Shown: positions 43,397 through 52,638 of the stretch, one piece after another
Layout: every line of letters begins with the position of its first letter
Numbering within the stretch: the stretch's first letter is position 1
DNA from: Oscillospiraceae bacterium
Lineage (GTDB): Bacteria > Bacillota > Clostridia > Oscillospirales > Oscillospiraceae
NCBI GenBank assembly: GCA_017617795.1
Contig: JAFZVM010000130.1
Span: 87,694 to 151,693, forward strand
Reading direction: 5' to 3'
DNA length: 64,000 nt
The notes under the pieces: generated by a model
The model's input: only the letters and a program-made list of their open reading frames with translations
Databases searched by the model: none
Told to the model about the DNA's origin: nothing
Made by a program: the position numbers and the translations under genes

Positions 43397-43963
43397 TCAG
43401 AAGGATATAACGCCCAAGTGCTCCAGCAGGATCTTGATCCCCAGAAGGATCAGGATGACCCCGCCTGCGATCTCCGCCTTTTTCTGATACTTCTTTCCGA
43501 AAAGGCTCCCGGCCTTCACTCCCAGCATGCTCAGCAGGAAGGTGATGCAGCCGATCAGCAGCACTGCCGGAAGGATGCGCACCTGGAGAAAAGCAAAGGT
43601 GATCCCCACCGCCAGGGCGTCGATGCTGGTGGCCACCGCCAGGAGCAGCATGGTTTTGAAGGAAAGGGAGGCGTCCGCATTCTCCTCCTCCTTGCTCAGG
43701 GCTTCCCGGAGCATATTGGCTCCGATGGCCGCCAGCAGGACGAATGCCACCCAGTGATCGAAGGAGCGGATGTACCGTTCGAAACGGCTTCCCAGGAAAT
43801 ACCCGATCAGCGGCATCAGCGCCTGGAAACCGCCGAACCAGGCCCCTACGATCAGGGCGTGCTTCTTTTTGATCTCCCCCAGGGCCAGGCCTTTGCAGAC
43901 CGAAACCGCAAAGGCGTCCATGCTCAGTCCGACGGCCAGGATGATGAGTTCCAGAAGGCTCAT
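43397..43963 (-). CDS. mntP: Manganese efflux pump MntP
   Basis: A 188-residue six-helix exporter. The two inverted repeat motifs are visible: [18 protein letters not shown] at about residues 12-30 and [14 protein letters not shown] near 112-125, each with the conserved Asp. MntP protects against excess manganese. It overlaps the DUF5685 gene by 4 nt and precedes the AI-2E gene by 34 nt. No yybP-ykoY riboswitch is visible upstream because the gene sits behind another gene. Confidence 0.93.
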   Translation of the reverse strand: MSLLELIILAVGLSMDAFAVSVCKGLALGEIKKKHALIVGAWFGGFQALMPLIGYFLGSRFERYIRSFDHWVAFVLLAAIGANMLREALSKEEENADASLSFKTMLLLAVATSIDALAVGITFAFLQVRILPAVLLIGCITFLLSMLGVKAGSLFGKKYQKKAEIAGGVILILLGIKILLEHLGVISF

Positions 43964-44781
43964 TCCGATGTATCCCCTTTACGCCTCAAAGATGACCATA
44001 CGCCGGTATACAGGATATTCTTCAGGAGCTCCGCGTCCTGAACCAGAGGAAGCCGATCGATCAGGGCGGCGCAGGAGGCCATCTGGTTCACAAGAATATC
44101 CAGGATATCCTCCCGGGTCGCTCCCTCCGCCGCAGCGGCCGCCAGGGGGTTATAGTTTCCCCTGCGCCGGTCCCGGTCCAGGTCCTCCATGGCGTCCAGG
44201 AGGTACAGGAACCGTCCCATGTGCTCGCCGGCTTCCCGGAGGGTGTCCGACCATCGGTCCTCCCGCCAGAGAAAAAGCTCCCCCATCAGCCGGCCGAAGG
44301 CCGAAGCGCCGGGATCGGGACTCTTCTCCCCCCGGGCTTCGATCCCGCTCAGTTCATCAAGACAGGTCCGTATGGCGGCCGCCTTATCCGGAAGCCGGCG
44401 GGCGGCTTCTTCCGCTCCTCTGCGCAGCAGCGCGGCCTCGCCCCGCCGGATCAGCCGTTTCTCGTCCGCCCAGTCGTCCAGGCAGTTCTGCCGGGCAAGG
44501 ATCACGCTCAGATCGGCGGCATACTGCGTCGCCTCCGTCTGCCAGCTGCGGCGTTTCCGGAGGGGGTGGAGCAGGCATGGGCCGTTCTCTTCCTCCTCCC
44601 GGGGCTCGTAAAGGCTCCCCAGCAGCAGAGTGAGGAATACCATGTCATAGGTCAGGCTCATGCGGCACAGCTGGCCGCAGCGGCTGCCGATGCAGCGGCA
44701 GAGCCCGCAGTAGCAGCCCTTGTATCGGGCGAGCTGTTCCGGTGTGAGCGTACCGATATCTGCCAGAATATATCCAAACAT
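43960..44781 (-). CDS. DUF5685 family protein
   Basis: A 273-residue protein of unknown function that begins [32 protein letters not shown], the family-typical start with a CxxC-type segment near residues 22-27, followed by [24 protein letters not shown] and [12 protein letters not shown]; the clustered Cys suggest metal binding. Its remaining part is mostly helical. A consensus -10 ends 6 nt before the ATG, so the mRNA is probably leaderless. It shares an operon with mntP. Confidence 0.8.
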   Translation of the reverse strand: MFGYILADIGTLTPEQLARYKGCYCGLCRCIGSRCGQLCRMSLTYDMVFLTLLLGSLYEPREEEENGPCLLHPLRKRRSWQTEATQYAADLSVILARQNCLDDWADEKRLIRRGEAALLRRGAEEAARRLPDKAAAIRTCLDELSGIEARGEKSPDPGASAFGRLMGELFLWREDRWSDTLREAGEHMGRFLYLLDAMEDLDRDRRRGNYNPLAAAAAEGATREDILDILVNQMASCAALIDRLPLVQDAELLKNILYTGVWSSLRRKGDTSE

Positions 44782-44787
44782 AGAGGG

Positions 44788-44816
44788 ATTATATCCCCTC
44801 ATTCGGGAAAAGTCCA
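44788..44816 (-). promoter_or_regulatory. Promoter of the DUF5685-mntP unit
   Basis: TATAAT (complement of 44788-44793) with TGGACT (complement of 44811-44816) 17 nt upstream. The predicted transcription start coincides with the A of the ATG at 44781. Confidence 0.6.
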
Positions 44817-44830
44817 TACCCGCACACGGA

Positions 44831-44859
44831 TTGATTTTCATACAAAATTAGGGTATGAT
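44831..44859 (+). promoter_or_regulatory. Promoter of the COG2509 flavoprotein gene
   Basis: TTGATT at 44831-44836 and TATGAT at 44854-44859 with 17 nt spacing. Confidence 0.65.
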
Positions 44860-44894
44860 TATCCAGTCATCCTTGTAGATAAGGAAGGTTCGTT

Positions 44895-46289
44895 ATGAAA
44901 ACCGATATTCTCATCATCGGGGCAGGTCCTGCCGGCATTTTTACCGCGATCGAGCTGCGTCGGCTGGGCTGCCGGAAAAGGATCACCATCGCGGAAAAGG
45001 GCAAGGCGGTGGAGGATCGCCGCTGCCCCAAGGCTGTCACGCAGAAGTGCGTCAACTGCAAGCCCTACTGCAGCATCACCACCGGTTTTTCCGGCGCCGG
45101 CGCCTTTTCGGACGGGAAGCTGTCCCTGAGCTGCGAAGTGGGGGGCGAGTTCCCTTCCCTCGTCGGCGCGGAGGCCGCCCAGTCCGTCATCGATTATACG
45201 GACACCGTCTACCTGGACTTCGGTGCGGACACCCGGGTGGAGGGAAAGGACGAGACGGAGGAGGTCAAGGAGATCCGCCGCCGGGCGATTTCCGCCGGGC
45301 TGAAGCTGGTTCTCTGCCCCATCCGTCATCTGGGGACGGAAAAGGCCCAGGAGCTGTATCTGAACATTGAAAACTGGCTGAAGGAGCAGGAAGTGGAACT
45401 GCTCATGGAAACGGAATGCCTGAATCTCATCATCAGGGACGGCGTCTGCCTGGGTGCGGAGCTGATGCGCGCGGGACGGCCGGAAACCATCACCGCCGAT
45501 GAGATCATCGTGGCCACCGGCCGCAGAGGCGCGGAGTGGCTGGAAGACGTATGCGTAAAGCACGGCATCGCCCACCAGCCGGGCACGGTGGATATCGGCG
45601 TTCGGGTGGAGGTACGCAACGAGATCCTGGATACCATCAACCGGGTCCTCTATGAATCCAAGCTCATCGGCTACCCCAAGCCCTTCAAGAACAAGGTTCG
45701 GACCTTCTGTCAGAATCCCGGCGGCTATGTGAGCCAGGAGAATTATGACGGAGGCCTCGCGGTGGTGAACGGCCATTCCTACAAGGACCGCAAATCCCCC
45801 AACACCAACGTGGCCATTCTCTGTTCTCATAATTTCAGCGTCCCCTTCAACCAGCCCATCGAATACGCCAGAAAGGTGGGAGAGCTCACCAATATGCTGG
45901 CGGACGGCCGGCTGCTGGTGCAGCGGTACGGGGATATCCTGGACGGCAAGCGCACCTGGGAAAAGGAGCTCTCCCGCTCCAACGTCGTTCCCACGATCCC
46001 GGACGCCGTGGCCGGGGATATCACCTCCGCCATGCCCTACCGCTCCATGACCAGCATTCTGAGCTTTATGCAGGCCATGGATCAGGTCGTCCCGGGCTTT
46101 GCCGCCTATGAGACCCTTCTCTATGCCCCGGAGCTGAAATTCTACTCCAACCGGGTGGATATGGACGCGGACCTGAACACCAGCGTCAGGAACCTCCATT
46201 GCCTGGGAGACTCCAGCGGCTGGACCCGCGGTCTGATGATGGCCTCCGCCATGGGGGTCTGGATGGGCAGGAGGCTGATGGGATGCTGA
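44895..46289 (+). CDS. FAD-dependent dehydrogenase, COG2509 type
   Basis: A 464-residue flavoprotein of a widespread, uncharacterised group. The N-terminal dinucleotide motif ILIIGAGPAGIFTAIEL is at residues 5-21; a Cys-rich insert CPKAVTQKCVNCKPYCSITTGFSGAGAFSDGKL spans about 43-75; GRRGAEWLE lies near 212; and the C-terminal CLGDSSGWTRGLMMASAMG near 436-454 completes the FAD site. An AAGGAAGG site precedes the ATG. The Cys-rich insert may bind a metal or redox centre (inference). The thioesterase gene overlaps its end. Confidence 0.87.
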   Translation: MKTDILIIGAGPAGIFTAIELRRLGCRKRITIAEKGKAVEDRRCPKAVTQKCVNCKPYCSITTGFSGAGAFSDGKLSLSCEVGGEFPSLVGAEAAQSVIDYTDTVYLDFGADTRVEGKDETEEVKEIRRRAISAGLKLVLCPIRHLGTEKAQELYLNIENWLKEQEVELLMETECLNLIIRDGVCLGAELMRAGRPETITADEIIVATGRRGAEWLEDVCVKHGIAHQPGTVDIGVRVEVRNEILDTINRVLYESKLIGYPKPFKNKVRTFCQNPGGYVSQENYDGGLAVVNGHSYKDRKSPNTNVAILCSHNFSVPFNQPIEYARKVGELTNMLADGRLLVQRYGDILDGKRTWEKELSRSNVVPTIPDAVAGDITSAMPYRSMTSILSFMQAMDQVVPGFAAYETLLYAPELKFYSNRVDMDADLNTSVRNLHCLGDSSGWTRGLMMASAMGVWMGRRLMGC

Positions 46290-46744
46290 CCACTCTTTCC
46301 CGGCTGGAATCCCGGTATCCGGACTGCGACCGCATGGGCATCGTACATCACGCGGTCTATCCCATCTGGATCGAAGCCGCCCGGATGGATTGGCTCACCC
46401 AGGCGGGCATCCCCTTTGACCTGAGTCAGTCCCTGGGGCTGAATCCCACCATGGTGGAGCTGAATATCCGCTATCTCGCCCCCGCCTCCTACCCCCAGAC
46501 GATCCTGATCGAGACCCGCCCGGGTCTGGTCGCCCCGAAGAAGCTGGAGCTGCTGTATACCCTGCGGGATGAGGCGGGCAGGACCCTGAGCGAGGGGCGG
46601 ACGTTTCATATCTGGACGGGCAGGGATAACCGGAGCTGCAGCGTGGAGGAGGCTTTTCCGGAGATCTATGCCCGGCTGCTGAAGGCTGCGGAGAAGGAAG
46701 AGGACCCCCTCCGGAATTCTTCCGAAAGTTTAACGAACGAATAA
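46283..46744 (+). CDS. Acyl-CoA thioesterase, 4-hydroxybenzoyl-CoA/YbgC type
   Basis: A 153-residue hotdog-fold thioesterase. The YPDCDRMGIVHHAVYPIWIEAARMDWL segment at about residues 11-37 is the family active-site region, with the catalytic Asp and the following helix. YbgC-like enzymes hydrolyse short or aromatic acyl-CoAs. Start ATG overlaps the preceding gene by 7 nt, showing translational coupling. Confidence 0.9.
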   Translation: MLTTLSRLESRYPDCDRMGIVHHAVYPIWIEAARMDWLTQAGIPFDLSQSLGLNPTMVELNIRYLAPASYPQTILIETRPGLVAPKKLELLYTLRDEAGRTLSEGRTFHIWTGRDNRSCSVEEAFPEIYARLLKAAEKEEDPLRNSSESLTNE

Positions 46745-46775
46745 TAAAACTGTTTCAATATACAGTAATTGGCAC

Positions 46776-46804
46776 TTGATTGTTGGGAGCAAATATTGTA
46801 TTCT
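46776..46804 (+). promoter_or_regulatory. Promoter of hydCBA
   Basis: TTGATT at 46776-46781 and TATTCT at 46799-46804, 17 nt apart, in an unusually AT-rich stretch. Confidence 0.55.
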
Positions 46805-46869
46805 GATTAGTGGAGTATTTGAATAAGCAAATAACTATTAAGATACAGCAGAAAAAGGAGGGCATTGTA

Positions 46870-47364
46870 TTGGGCCATCTCAGCGAAAAGGCTGTCCGGA
46901 GGATCGAGGAGATCTGTGACAGCCACAGCAAGGAAAACACTCCTCTCATCATGATCCTCAGCGACATCCAGAACGAATTCGGATGCATCCCCATCGAGGT
47001 CCAGGAGATCGTCTCCGTCAAGACGGGCATTTCCGTCGCGGAGATCTTCGGCGTGGTCACGTTCTATTCCTTCTTCTCCCTGGAGCCTCACGGCAAGTAC
47101 GTGATCGGCTGCTGCCTGGGCACCGCTTGCTACGTCAAGGGTTCGCAGAAGATCATCGATCAGTTCTGCGACCTGCTGGGCATCCAGCCCGGCCAGACCA
47201 CCGAGGACGGTCTTTTCTCCATCGACGCGCTGCGCTGCATCGGCGCCTGCGCTGCTGCTCCCGCTGTCACCATCAACGGCAAGATCTATGCCAGAGTCAA
47301 ACCCGCCGACGTTTCCATGATCATTGCGGAATACAAGAATAAGGAGGTCGGCGCGCATGTATAA
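46870..47364 (+). CDS. hydC: Bifurcating [FeFe] hydrogenase subunit HydC (NuoE-like)
   Basis: A 164-residue thioredoxin-fold 2Fe-2S protein homologous to NuoE. Cluster Cys are in CCLGTACYVKG near residues 84-94 and CIGACAAAP near 124-132. In HydABC complexes it mediates electron flow between the flavin subunit and the rest. Start is TTG at 46870, 7 nt after a perfect AAGGAGG; the longer frame back to 46810 has no ribosome site. It overlaps hydB by 8 nt. Confidence 0.92.
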   Translation: MGHLSEKAVRRIEEICDSHSKENTPLIMILSDIQNEFGCIPIEVQEIVSVKTGISVAEIFGVVTFYSFFSLEPHGKYVIGCCLGTACYVKGSQKIIDQFCDLLGIQPGQTTEDGLFSIDALRCIGACAAAPAVTINGKIYARVKPADVSMIIAEYKNKEVGAHV

Positions 47365-49219
47365 AACCTGTGATGAACTCCGCCGCGCCATTGCGACGTA
47401 TACCGCGGAACTGGAAGAAAAGTTCAACGGCGGCGACGGCAAGACCTATCTGATGCTCTGCGGCGGCACCGGCTGCATCGCTGGCGGCACGATGGATATC
47501 CGCGGCGAACTGGAAAAGGCCATCGCAGTGCACAATATGGAAGACAAGATCGCCATCCGCATTGTGGGCTGCTTCGGTCTCTGCTCCGAAGGTCCCTTTG
47601 TCCGCGTATTTCCGGACGACGTGCTTTATCGCGCGGTGAAGCCCGAGGATGCGGAAGCGATCATCCAGGGCATCCGGGACGGGGAGATCGTGGAAAGACT
47701 GATCTATGAAGATCCCCGTACCGGCAACAAGTATCCAAAGAAAGACGACATTCCCTTCTACCGCAAGCAAAAGCGCATCGCGCTGCACGGCTGCGGCGTG
47801 ATCGATCCCAACCGGATCGAGGAAGCGCTGGGCTGCGGCGGATACCAGGGCCTGATGAAAGCCCTCACCATGACCCCGCAGGAAGTCATCGACCTGATCA
47901 AGGCCTCCGGCCTCCGGGGCAGAGGCGGCGGCGGCTTCCCCACCGGCAACAAGTGGCAGTTCGCCCTGGCTTCCCAGAGCGATCAGAAATACGTTGTCTG
48001 CAACGGCGACGAGGGCGACCCCGGCGCGTTCATGGACCGCAGCGTATTGGAAGATAATCCGCTGGCCGTCATCGAAGGCATGGCCATCGCCGGCTACGCC
48101 ATCGGCGCGAGCGAAGGCTATTTCTACATCCGGGCCGAGTATCCCACCGCCGTGGCCAGAGTGAAGGCCACCATCGCGAAGGCGGAGGAGCTGGGTCTCC
48201 TGGGAGACAATATCCTGGGCACCGGCTTCAACTTCCATGCCCACGTCCGTCTGGGCGCAGGCGCTTTCGTCTGCGGGGAGGAGACGGCTCTGCTGAACTC
48301 CATCATGGGCCTGCGGGGCATGCCCAGGTCCCGGCCTCCCTATCCGGCGGTCAAGGGCCTTTGGGACAAGCCCACCGTCGTCAACAACGTGGAGACCCTG
48401 GCCACCGTACCCTACATCCTGCGGGAGGGGCTGGAGGCTTTCACCTGCTACGGCACCGAAAAGAGCAAGGGCACCAAGGTCTTCTGCCTGGGCGGCAAAG
48501 TGAACAACGTCGGCCTGGTAGAGATTCCCATGGGCCTTACCCTGCGGGAGCTGATCTACGAGATCGGCGGCGGCATCCAGAACGACAAGCAGTTCAAGGC
48601 CATCCAGACCGGCGGTCCCTCCGGCGGCTGCCTCACCGCGGAATACCTGGACGAGCCCATCGACTTTGACAACATGGTCCGGTTGGGCTCCATGATGGGC
48701 TCCGGCGGCGCCATCGTCATGGACGAGGACAACTGCATGGTGGATGTGGCGAAGTTCTACATGGGCTTCATCTGCGACGAGAGCTGCGGCAAGTGTTCTC
48801 CCTGCCGTATCGGCACCAAGCGCATCCTGGAGATCCTGGAGCGCATCACCTCCGGCAAGGGCTCCCAGAAGGATCTGGAGGAGCTGGAAGATATCAGCAT
48901 CGCCTGCCAGAACAACTCTCTCTGCGCCCTGGGCCAGACCGCTGCGAACCCCATCAATTCCACCATTCGTCATTTCCGGGATGAGTACATGGCCCATATC
49001 GAGAAGAAGGAATGTCCCGCCGGCGTCTGCAAGGATCTGATCTCCTACACTATCGATCCGGAAAAATGCCGGAAGTGCTCCCTGTGCTCCAGAGCCTGTC
49101 CCGTGGAGGCCATCAGCGGCATCCCCGGCAAGGAGCCCTTTGTCATCGATCAGGCCCGCTGCGTGAAATGCGGCATGTGCATCGCCACCTGCAAGTTCGA
49201 CGCAATCATTCGGAAATAA
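47357..49219 (+). CDS. hydB: Bifurcating [FeFe] hydrogenase subunit HydB (NuoF-like)
   Basis: The FMN- and NAD-binding subunit, 620 residues. In order: an N-terminal thioredoxin-like 2Fe-2S domain (CGGTGCIAGG near 35 and CFGLCSEGP near 73), the NuoF core with RGRGGGGFPTGNKW near 190 and CNGDEGDPGAFMDRSVLE near 215, the 4Fe-4S motif CGKCSPCRIGTKR near 477, and a C-terminal 2x[4Fe-4S] ferredoxin domain (CRKCSLCSRACP and CVKCGMCIATCK, about 570-612). In known complexes this subunit bifurcates or confurcates electrons between NADH, ferredoxin and hydrogen. Confidence 0.95.
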   Translation: MYKTCDELRRAIATYTAELEEKFNGGDGKTYLMLCGGTGCIAGGTMDIRGELEKAIAVHNMEDKIAIRIVGCFGLCSEGPFVRVFPDDVLYRAVKPEDAEAIIQGIRDGEIVERLIYEDPRTGNKYPKKDDIPFYRKQKRIALHGCGVIDPNRIEEALGCGGYQGLMKALTMTPQEVIDLIKASGLRGRGGGGFPTGNKWQFALASQSDQKYVVCNGDEGDPGAFMDRSVLEDNPLAVIEGMAIAGYAIGASEGYFYIRAEYPTAVARVKATIAKAEELGLLGDNILGTGFNFHAHVRLGAGAFVCGEETALLNSIMGLRGMPRSRPPYPAVKGLWDKPTVVNNVETLATVPYILREGLEAFTCYGTEKSKGTKVFCLGGKVNNVGLVEIPMGLTLRELIYEIGGGIQNDKQFKAIQTGGPSGGCLTAEYLDEPIDFDNMVRLGSMMGSGGAIVMDEDNCMVDVAKFYMGFICDESCGKCSPCRIGTKRILEILERITSGKGSQKDLEELEDISIACQNNSLCALGQTAANPINSTIRHFRDEYMAHIEKKECPAGVCKDLISYTIDPEKCRKCSLCSRACPVEAISGIPGKEPFVIDQARCVKCGMCIATCKFDAIIRK

Positions 49220-49231
49220 GGAGACGGGAAT

Positions 49232-51007
49232 ATGGCAAAAGTTAACATCAAAATCGAAGGCTGCAACTACACTGTTGACGACAGCCTGACCGTCCTGGAA
49301 GCCGCGAGAGAATGCGGCTATGAGATCCCCTCCCTGTGCAGCTACAACCATGGCGAGTGCAACCAGGCCTCCTGCCGTGTCTGTCTGGTGGAGGTAAAGG
49401 GCGCGAAAGGCCTCGTGGCCTCCTGCGTGTACCCCGTTTCGGAGGGGATGGAGGTCATTATCTCCTCCCAGAAGGCCATCAGGGCCCGGCGCACCAGCGT
49501 CGAGCTGCTGCTCTCCAACCACTCCCAGAACTGCCAGCAGTGCCGGAAGAACGGCAACTGCGAACTGCTCTATGTCGCCCGCCTGGTCGGCGCGAGAGAG
49601 GGCGTTTTCCAGGGCAGCAAGACTCCCACCACCTATGAGGCGCTCTCCCCCTCCATCGTGCGGGACACCTCCAAGTGCATCCTGTGCGGACGCTGCATCG
49701 CCCGCTGCAAGGCGGCCCACGGCAACGGCGTGCTGGGATTTGAGAACCGGGGCTTCAAGACCATCGTGGGCCCCGCCGGGAATATTCCCCTGTCTCAGTC
49801 TCCCTGCCTGATGTGCGGCCAGTGCGTCAGCGTCTGCCCCACCGGCGCGCTGATGGAAAAGTCCGACCAGGAGCTGGTGGACAAGGCCTTTGAGGAAGGC
49901 AAGCATGTGATCGTACAGACCGCTCCCGCCGTGCGCGCCGGTCTGGGTGAAGAATTCGGCATGCCCGTGGGCACGCCGGTCACGGGGAAAATGGTCGCCG
50001 CTCTGCACCGCCTTGGCTTCGAGCGGGTCTATGACACGAACTTCGCTGCCGACCTGACCATCATGGAGGAAGCCACCGAGCTGCTGAACCGGATCAAATA
50101 CGGCGGCAAGCTCCCCATGATCACCTCCTGCTCCCCCGGCTGGATCAACTACGCGGAGACTTATTACGGCGATATCCTGGACCATATCTCCAGCTGCAAA
50201 TCCCCCCATGAGATGCAGGGCGCCATCCTGAAGAGCTACTATGCCAAGACCCGGGGGCTGGATCCCAAGGACATCTTTGTGGTATCCATCATGCCCTGCA
50301 CCGCCAAGAAGTTTGAGAAGGAGCGTCCTCAGCTGCGGAACAAGGAAGGCCTCAAGGATGTGGACGCCGTCCTCACCGTCCGGGAGCTGGGCGACATGAT
50401 CAAGCGCAGCGGCATCCATTTCCTGCGTCTGCCGGATGAGGAATTCGATCAGGATATCATGGGCGAATACTCCGGCGCCGGCGTCATTTTCGGCGTCACC
50501 GGCGGCGTCATGGAGGCCGCTCTTCGTACAGCCTACTACGTGCTGGAAGGCAAGGAAGCGCAGCCCATCGAGTTCACCGCCGTGCGCGGCTTTGACAACA
50601 TCAAGGAAGCCTCTCTGGAGCTGGGCGGCATGACAGTGAATATCGCCGTCACCAGCGGCATGAAGAACGCCAAGATCCTGCTGGACGATATCCGCGCCGG
50701 GAAGAGCAAATACCACTTCATCGAGATCATGTGCTGCCCCGGCGGCTGCATCAACGGCGGCGGCATGCCCTTTATCCGTCCTTCCCTGCTGCCCAACGAG
50801 GACCACGACATCGTGGACACCTTCCGGCAGAAGCGGGCCAATGCGCTGTACAGCGAGGATGAGCGCCAGGTCGTGCGCCAGTCCCACAACAACACCCAGG
50901 TACAGGAACTCTACAAGAAGTTCCTGGGCGAGCCGAATTCCCACCTGGCCCATGAGCTGCTGCATACCGAGTATCAGGCCAGGAAGCCGTTCCGCATCGG
51001 AGAATGA
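49232..51007 (+). CDS. hydA: [FeFe] hydrogenase catalytic subunit HydA
   Basis: A 591-residue catalytic subunit. In order: N-terminal 2Fe-2S domain (CSYNHGECNQASCRVC, about 36-51), the His-ligated cluster motif HSQNCQQCRKNGNC near 96-109, two 4Fe-4S clusters (CILCGRCIARC and CLMCGQCVSVCP, about 149-201), and the H-cluster domain with L1 TSCSPGW at 298-304, L2 MPCTAKKFE near 354 and L3 EIMCCPGGCINGGG near 500. A small C-terminal hydrogenase SSU domain follows. The gene order hydC-hydB-hydA with tight spacing is standard. Maturation genes hydEFG are not in the window. L1 differs from the textbook TSCCPxW. Confidence 0.95.
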   Translation: MAKVNIKIEGCNYTVDDSLTVLEAARECGYEIPSLCSYNHGECNQASCRVCLVEVKGAKGLVASCVYPVSEGMEVIISSQKAIRARRTSVELLLSNHSQNCQQCRKNGNCELLYVARLVGAREGVFQGSKTPTTYEALSPSIVRDTSKCILCGRCIARCKAAHGNGVLGFENRGFKTIVGPAGNIPLSQSPCLMCGQCVSVCPTGALMEKSDQELVDKAFEEGKHVIVQTAPAVRAGLGEEFGMPVGTPVTGKMVAALHRLGFERVYDTNFAADLTIMEEATELLNRIKYGGKLPMITSCSPGWINYAETYYGDILDHISSCKSPHEMQGAILKSYYAKTRGLDPKDIFVVSIMPCTAKKFEKERPQLRNKEGLKDVDAVLTVRELGDMIKRSGIHFLRLPDEEFDQDIMGEYSGAGVIFGVTGGVMEAALRTAYYVLEGKEAQPIEFTAVRGFDNIKEASLELGGMTVNIAVTSGMKNAKILLDDIRAGKSKYHFIEIMCCPGGCINGGGMPFIRPSLLPNEDHDIVDTFRQKRANALYSEDERQVVRQSHNNTQVQELYKKFLGEPNSHLAHELLHTEYQARKPFRIGE

Positions 51008-51465
51008 CGGTTTCGGACCAGGCGGCCGCGGCAGATCGGAGAGCGGAGACAGGGCTTCAGTCCCAGGGAGGGACGGGTTCCCTGCCGAACCCGGAGCAGG
51101 CTTTGGAAAAGTTCTTCCATGGCCGTCCCCTGGAGCTGAGTCTCTACGGGATCTTCGCCGCGGCGGTGCAGGAGCGGCTCCCCAATGCGATCACCCGTTT
51201 CCGGCGCAGTCAGATCACCTTTTCAGGCCGTCGGGGCTTCGCTGCGGTATGGATCCCCCCCTTCAAGGTCCGGGGCAGACCAAAGCACTATATCGTGGTC
51301 TCCTTCGCCGCGGACCGGCGAATCGATCATCCCCGCATCGTCAGCGTAGCGGAGCCTTATCCCCATCGCTGGACCCATCACGTGCTGGTGAGCTGTCCCG
51401 AGGATGTGGACGATAAGCTGCTGGATTGGGTGGAGCAGGCATATCGCCTGACCAATGCGCGCTAG
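51004..51465 (+). CDS. DUF5655 domain protein
   Basis: A 153-residue protein with a variable N-terminal 30 residues, then a DUF5655-like domain: ALEKFFHGRPLELSLYGIFAAAVQE, RRSQITFSGRRGFAAVWIPP, and HHVLVSCPEDVDDKLLDWVEQAY at the end. The function of the domain is unknown. Its ATG overlaps the hydA stop (ATGA), and the operon terminator follows within 35 nt, so it belongs to the hydrogenase transcript. Confidence 0.78.
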   Translation: MTVSDQAAAADRRAETGLQSQGGTGSLPNPEQALEKFFHGRPLELSLYGIFAAAVQERLPNAITRFRRSQITFSGRRGFAAVWIPPFKVRGRPKHYIVVSFAADRRIDHPRIVSVAEPYPHRWTHHVLVSCPEDVDDKLLDWVEQAYRLTNAR

Positions 51466-51498
51466 ATCGGGAAACGGCAAAACAAAACCGTATCAAGA

Positions 51499-51536
51499 GG
51501 ATCGGGCTGTCTAAGGGCAGCCCGGTCCTTTTTTCT
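51499..51536 (+). terminator. Terminator of the hydCBA operon
   Basis: A GC-rich stem (GGATCGGGCTG with CAGCCCGGTCC) is followed by six T. Confidence 0.88.
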
Positions 51537-51560
51537 CATCCCGACGGCGCGGAATCCCTA

Positions 51561-51589
51561 TTGGAAACTTGTTTCCTTTATGTTATAAT
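51561..51589 (+). promoter_or_regulatory. Promoter with embedded palindromic operator
   Basis: TTGGAA at 51561-51566 and TATAAT at 51584-51589 (with extended TG) are 17 nt apart. The spacer holds a perfect palindrome, GGAAAC-TT-GTTTCC, at 51563-51576, well placed for a repressor of the downstream three-gene operon. Confidence 0.75.
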
Positions 51590-51636
51590 GACTGGAAGAT
51601 GCAAGAGTATAACGCGAACAAAGGAGGAACTGGTCT

Positions 51637-52614
51637 ATGCTTTCGCCCAAGGAAAACCTGCTGCGGATGTACAGAGGAGAGCTGCCGGAATATCTGCCCC
51701 GGGGCGGCTTCCGTGAATTCAAATGCTCTGCTTTTATCGACGTGAAGAAACCCGGATGCACGAGGGATGAATTCGGCGTGGAATATACCGGCAAGGAAGA
51801 TGTTTTCGGCGGCGCGCCGATCCCCTACCCCGGCCATTATGTGCTGGACGACATCACCAAATGGCGGGATAAGATCAAGGCTCCGGATCTCTCCCATATC
51901 GATTGGGAAGCCCTCGCCGCAAAGGATCTGAAGGATATCGACCGCAGCACCACGGGCGTCGTCTTTTACTGGGGCAAGATCTTCCAGCGGCTGGCGGATT
52001 TCATGGGCTTTACCGAAGGCCTCTGCGCCATCGCCGAGGAGCCCGAAGAGGTCTATGCCCTGTATGAGTATCTCTGCGATTACAACTGCGAAGTGCTGAA
52101 GAACGTCTGCCATTACTATAAGCCGGACGCCGTATGCATTCCGGACGATACCGCCACCGCCCGCGCGCCCTTCATCTCCCCCCAGGCTTATAAGGACCTT
52201 GTCAAGCCCTTCCATGCCCGGGAAGCGGAGATCGTGCTGAACAGCGGCTGCTACATCGATATGCACGACTGCGGCCACTGCGAGGCCTTCATCGACGACT
52301 GGATGGATTTCGGCATCACCGCATGGAATCCCGCTCAGACCTCCAACGATCTGAAAGCCATCAAGCAGAAGTACGGCCGGAAGCTCATCATCTCCGGCGG
52401 CTGGGATTCCCAGCGCACCATGGGCTACGGCGACCTCGACGACGAGGCTCTTCGGGAGATCCTCATGCAGTACGTGGACGATCTGGCTCCCAACGGCGGA
52501 TTCATTTTCTCCGCCTTCGTCATGGGTCCCCGGGACGCGAACGGCCACAGCAAGATGGACGTGGTGAACGACGTTTACGAGAACTACGCGAAGAACTACT
52601 ATCAGACCCATTGA
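51637..52614 (+). CDS. URO-D-family protein, putative corrinoid methyltransferase component (paralogue 2)
   Basis: A 325-residue protein of the uroporphyrinogen decarboxylase/MtaA superfamily, clearly paralogous to the one at 18573 (shared FMGFTEGLCA, HYYKPD, HDCGxCExFIxDW, AWxPAQ and GxWDSQ). The HxCG-type zinc motif is MHDCGHCEAF near residues 209-218. At the place where paralogue 1 has GCWDSQ this protein has GGWDSQ, so a possible third zinc ligand is missing. It is the first gene of an operon with two flavoenzymes. A methyl-transfer role is inferred from the family, not shown. Confidence 0.8.
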   Translation: MLSPKENLLRMYRGELPEYLPRGGFREFKCSAFIDVKKPGCTRDEFGVEYTGKEDVFGGAPIPYPGHYVLDDITKWRDKIKAPDLSHIDWEALAAKDLKDIDRSTTGVVFYWGKIFQRLADFMGFTEGLCAIAEEPEEVYALYEYLCDYNCEVLKNVCHYYKPDAVCIPDDTATARAPFISPQAYKDLVKPFHAREAEIVLNSGCYIDMHDCGHCEAFIDDWMDFGITAWNPAQTSNDLKAIKQKYGRKLIISGGWDSQRTMGYGDLDDEALREILMQYVDDLAPNGGFIFSAFVMGPRDANGHSKMDVVNDVYENYAKNYYQTH

Positions 52615-52638
52615 CCGTTGGGAGAGAGGAGCAAGCCC

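Noticed and set aside
47321-50965. A 1214-codon open frame on the minus strand opposite hydB and hydA
   Set aside because: It is antisense to genes with complete catalytic motifs. Long antisense frames arise from the strong GC bias at third positions. It shows no recognisable domain and no ribosome site.
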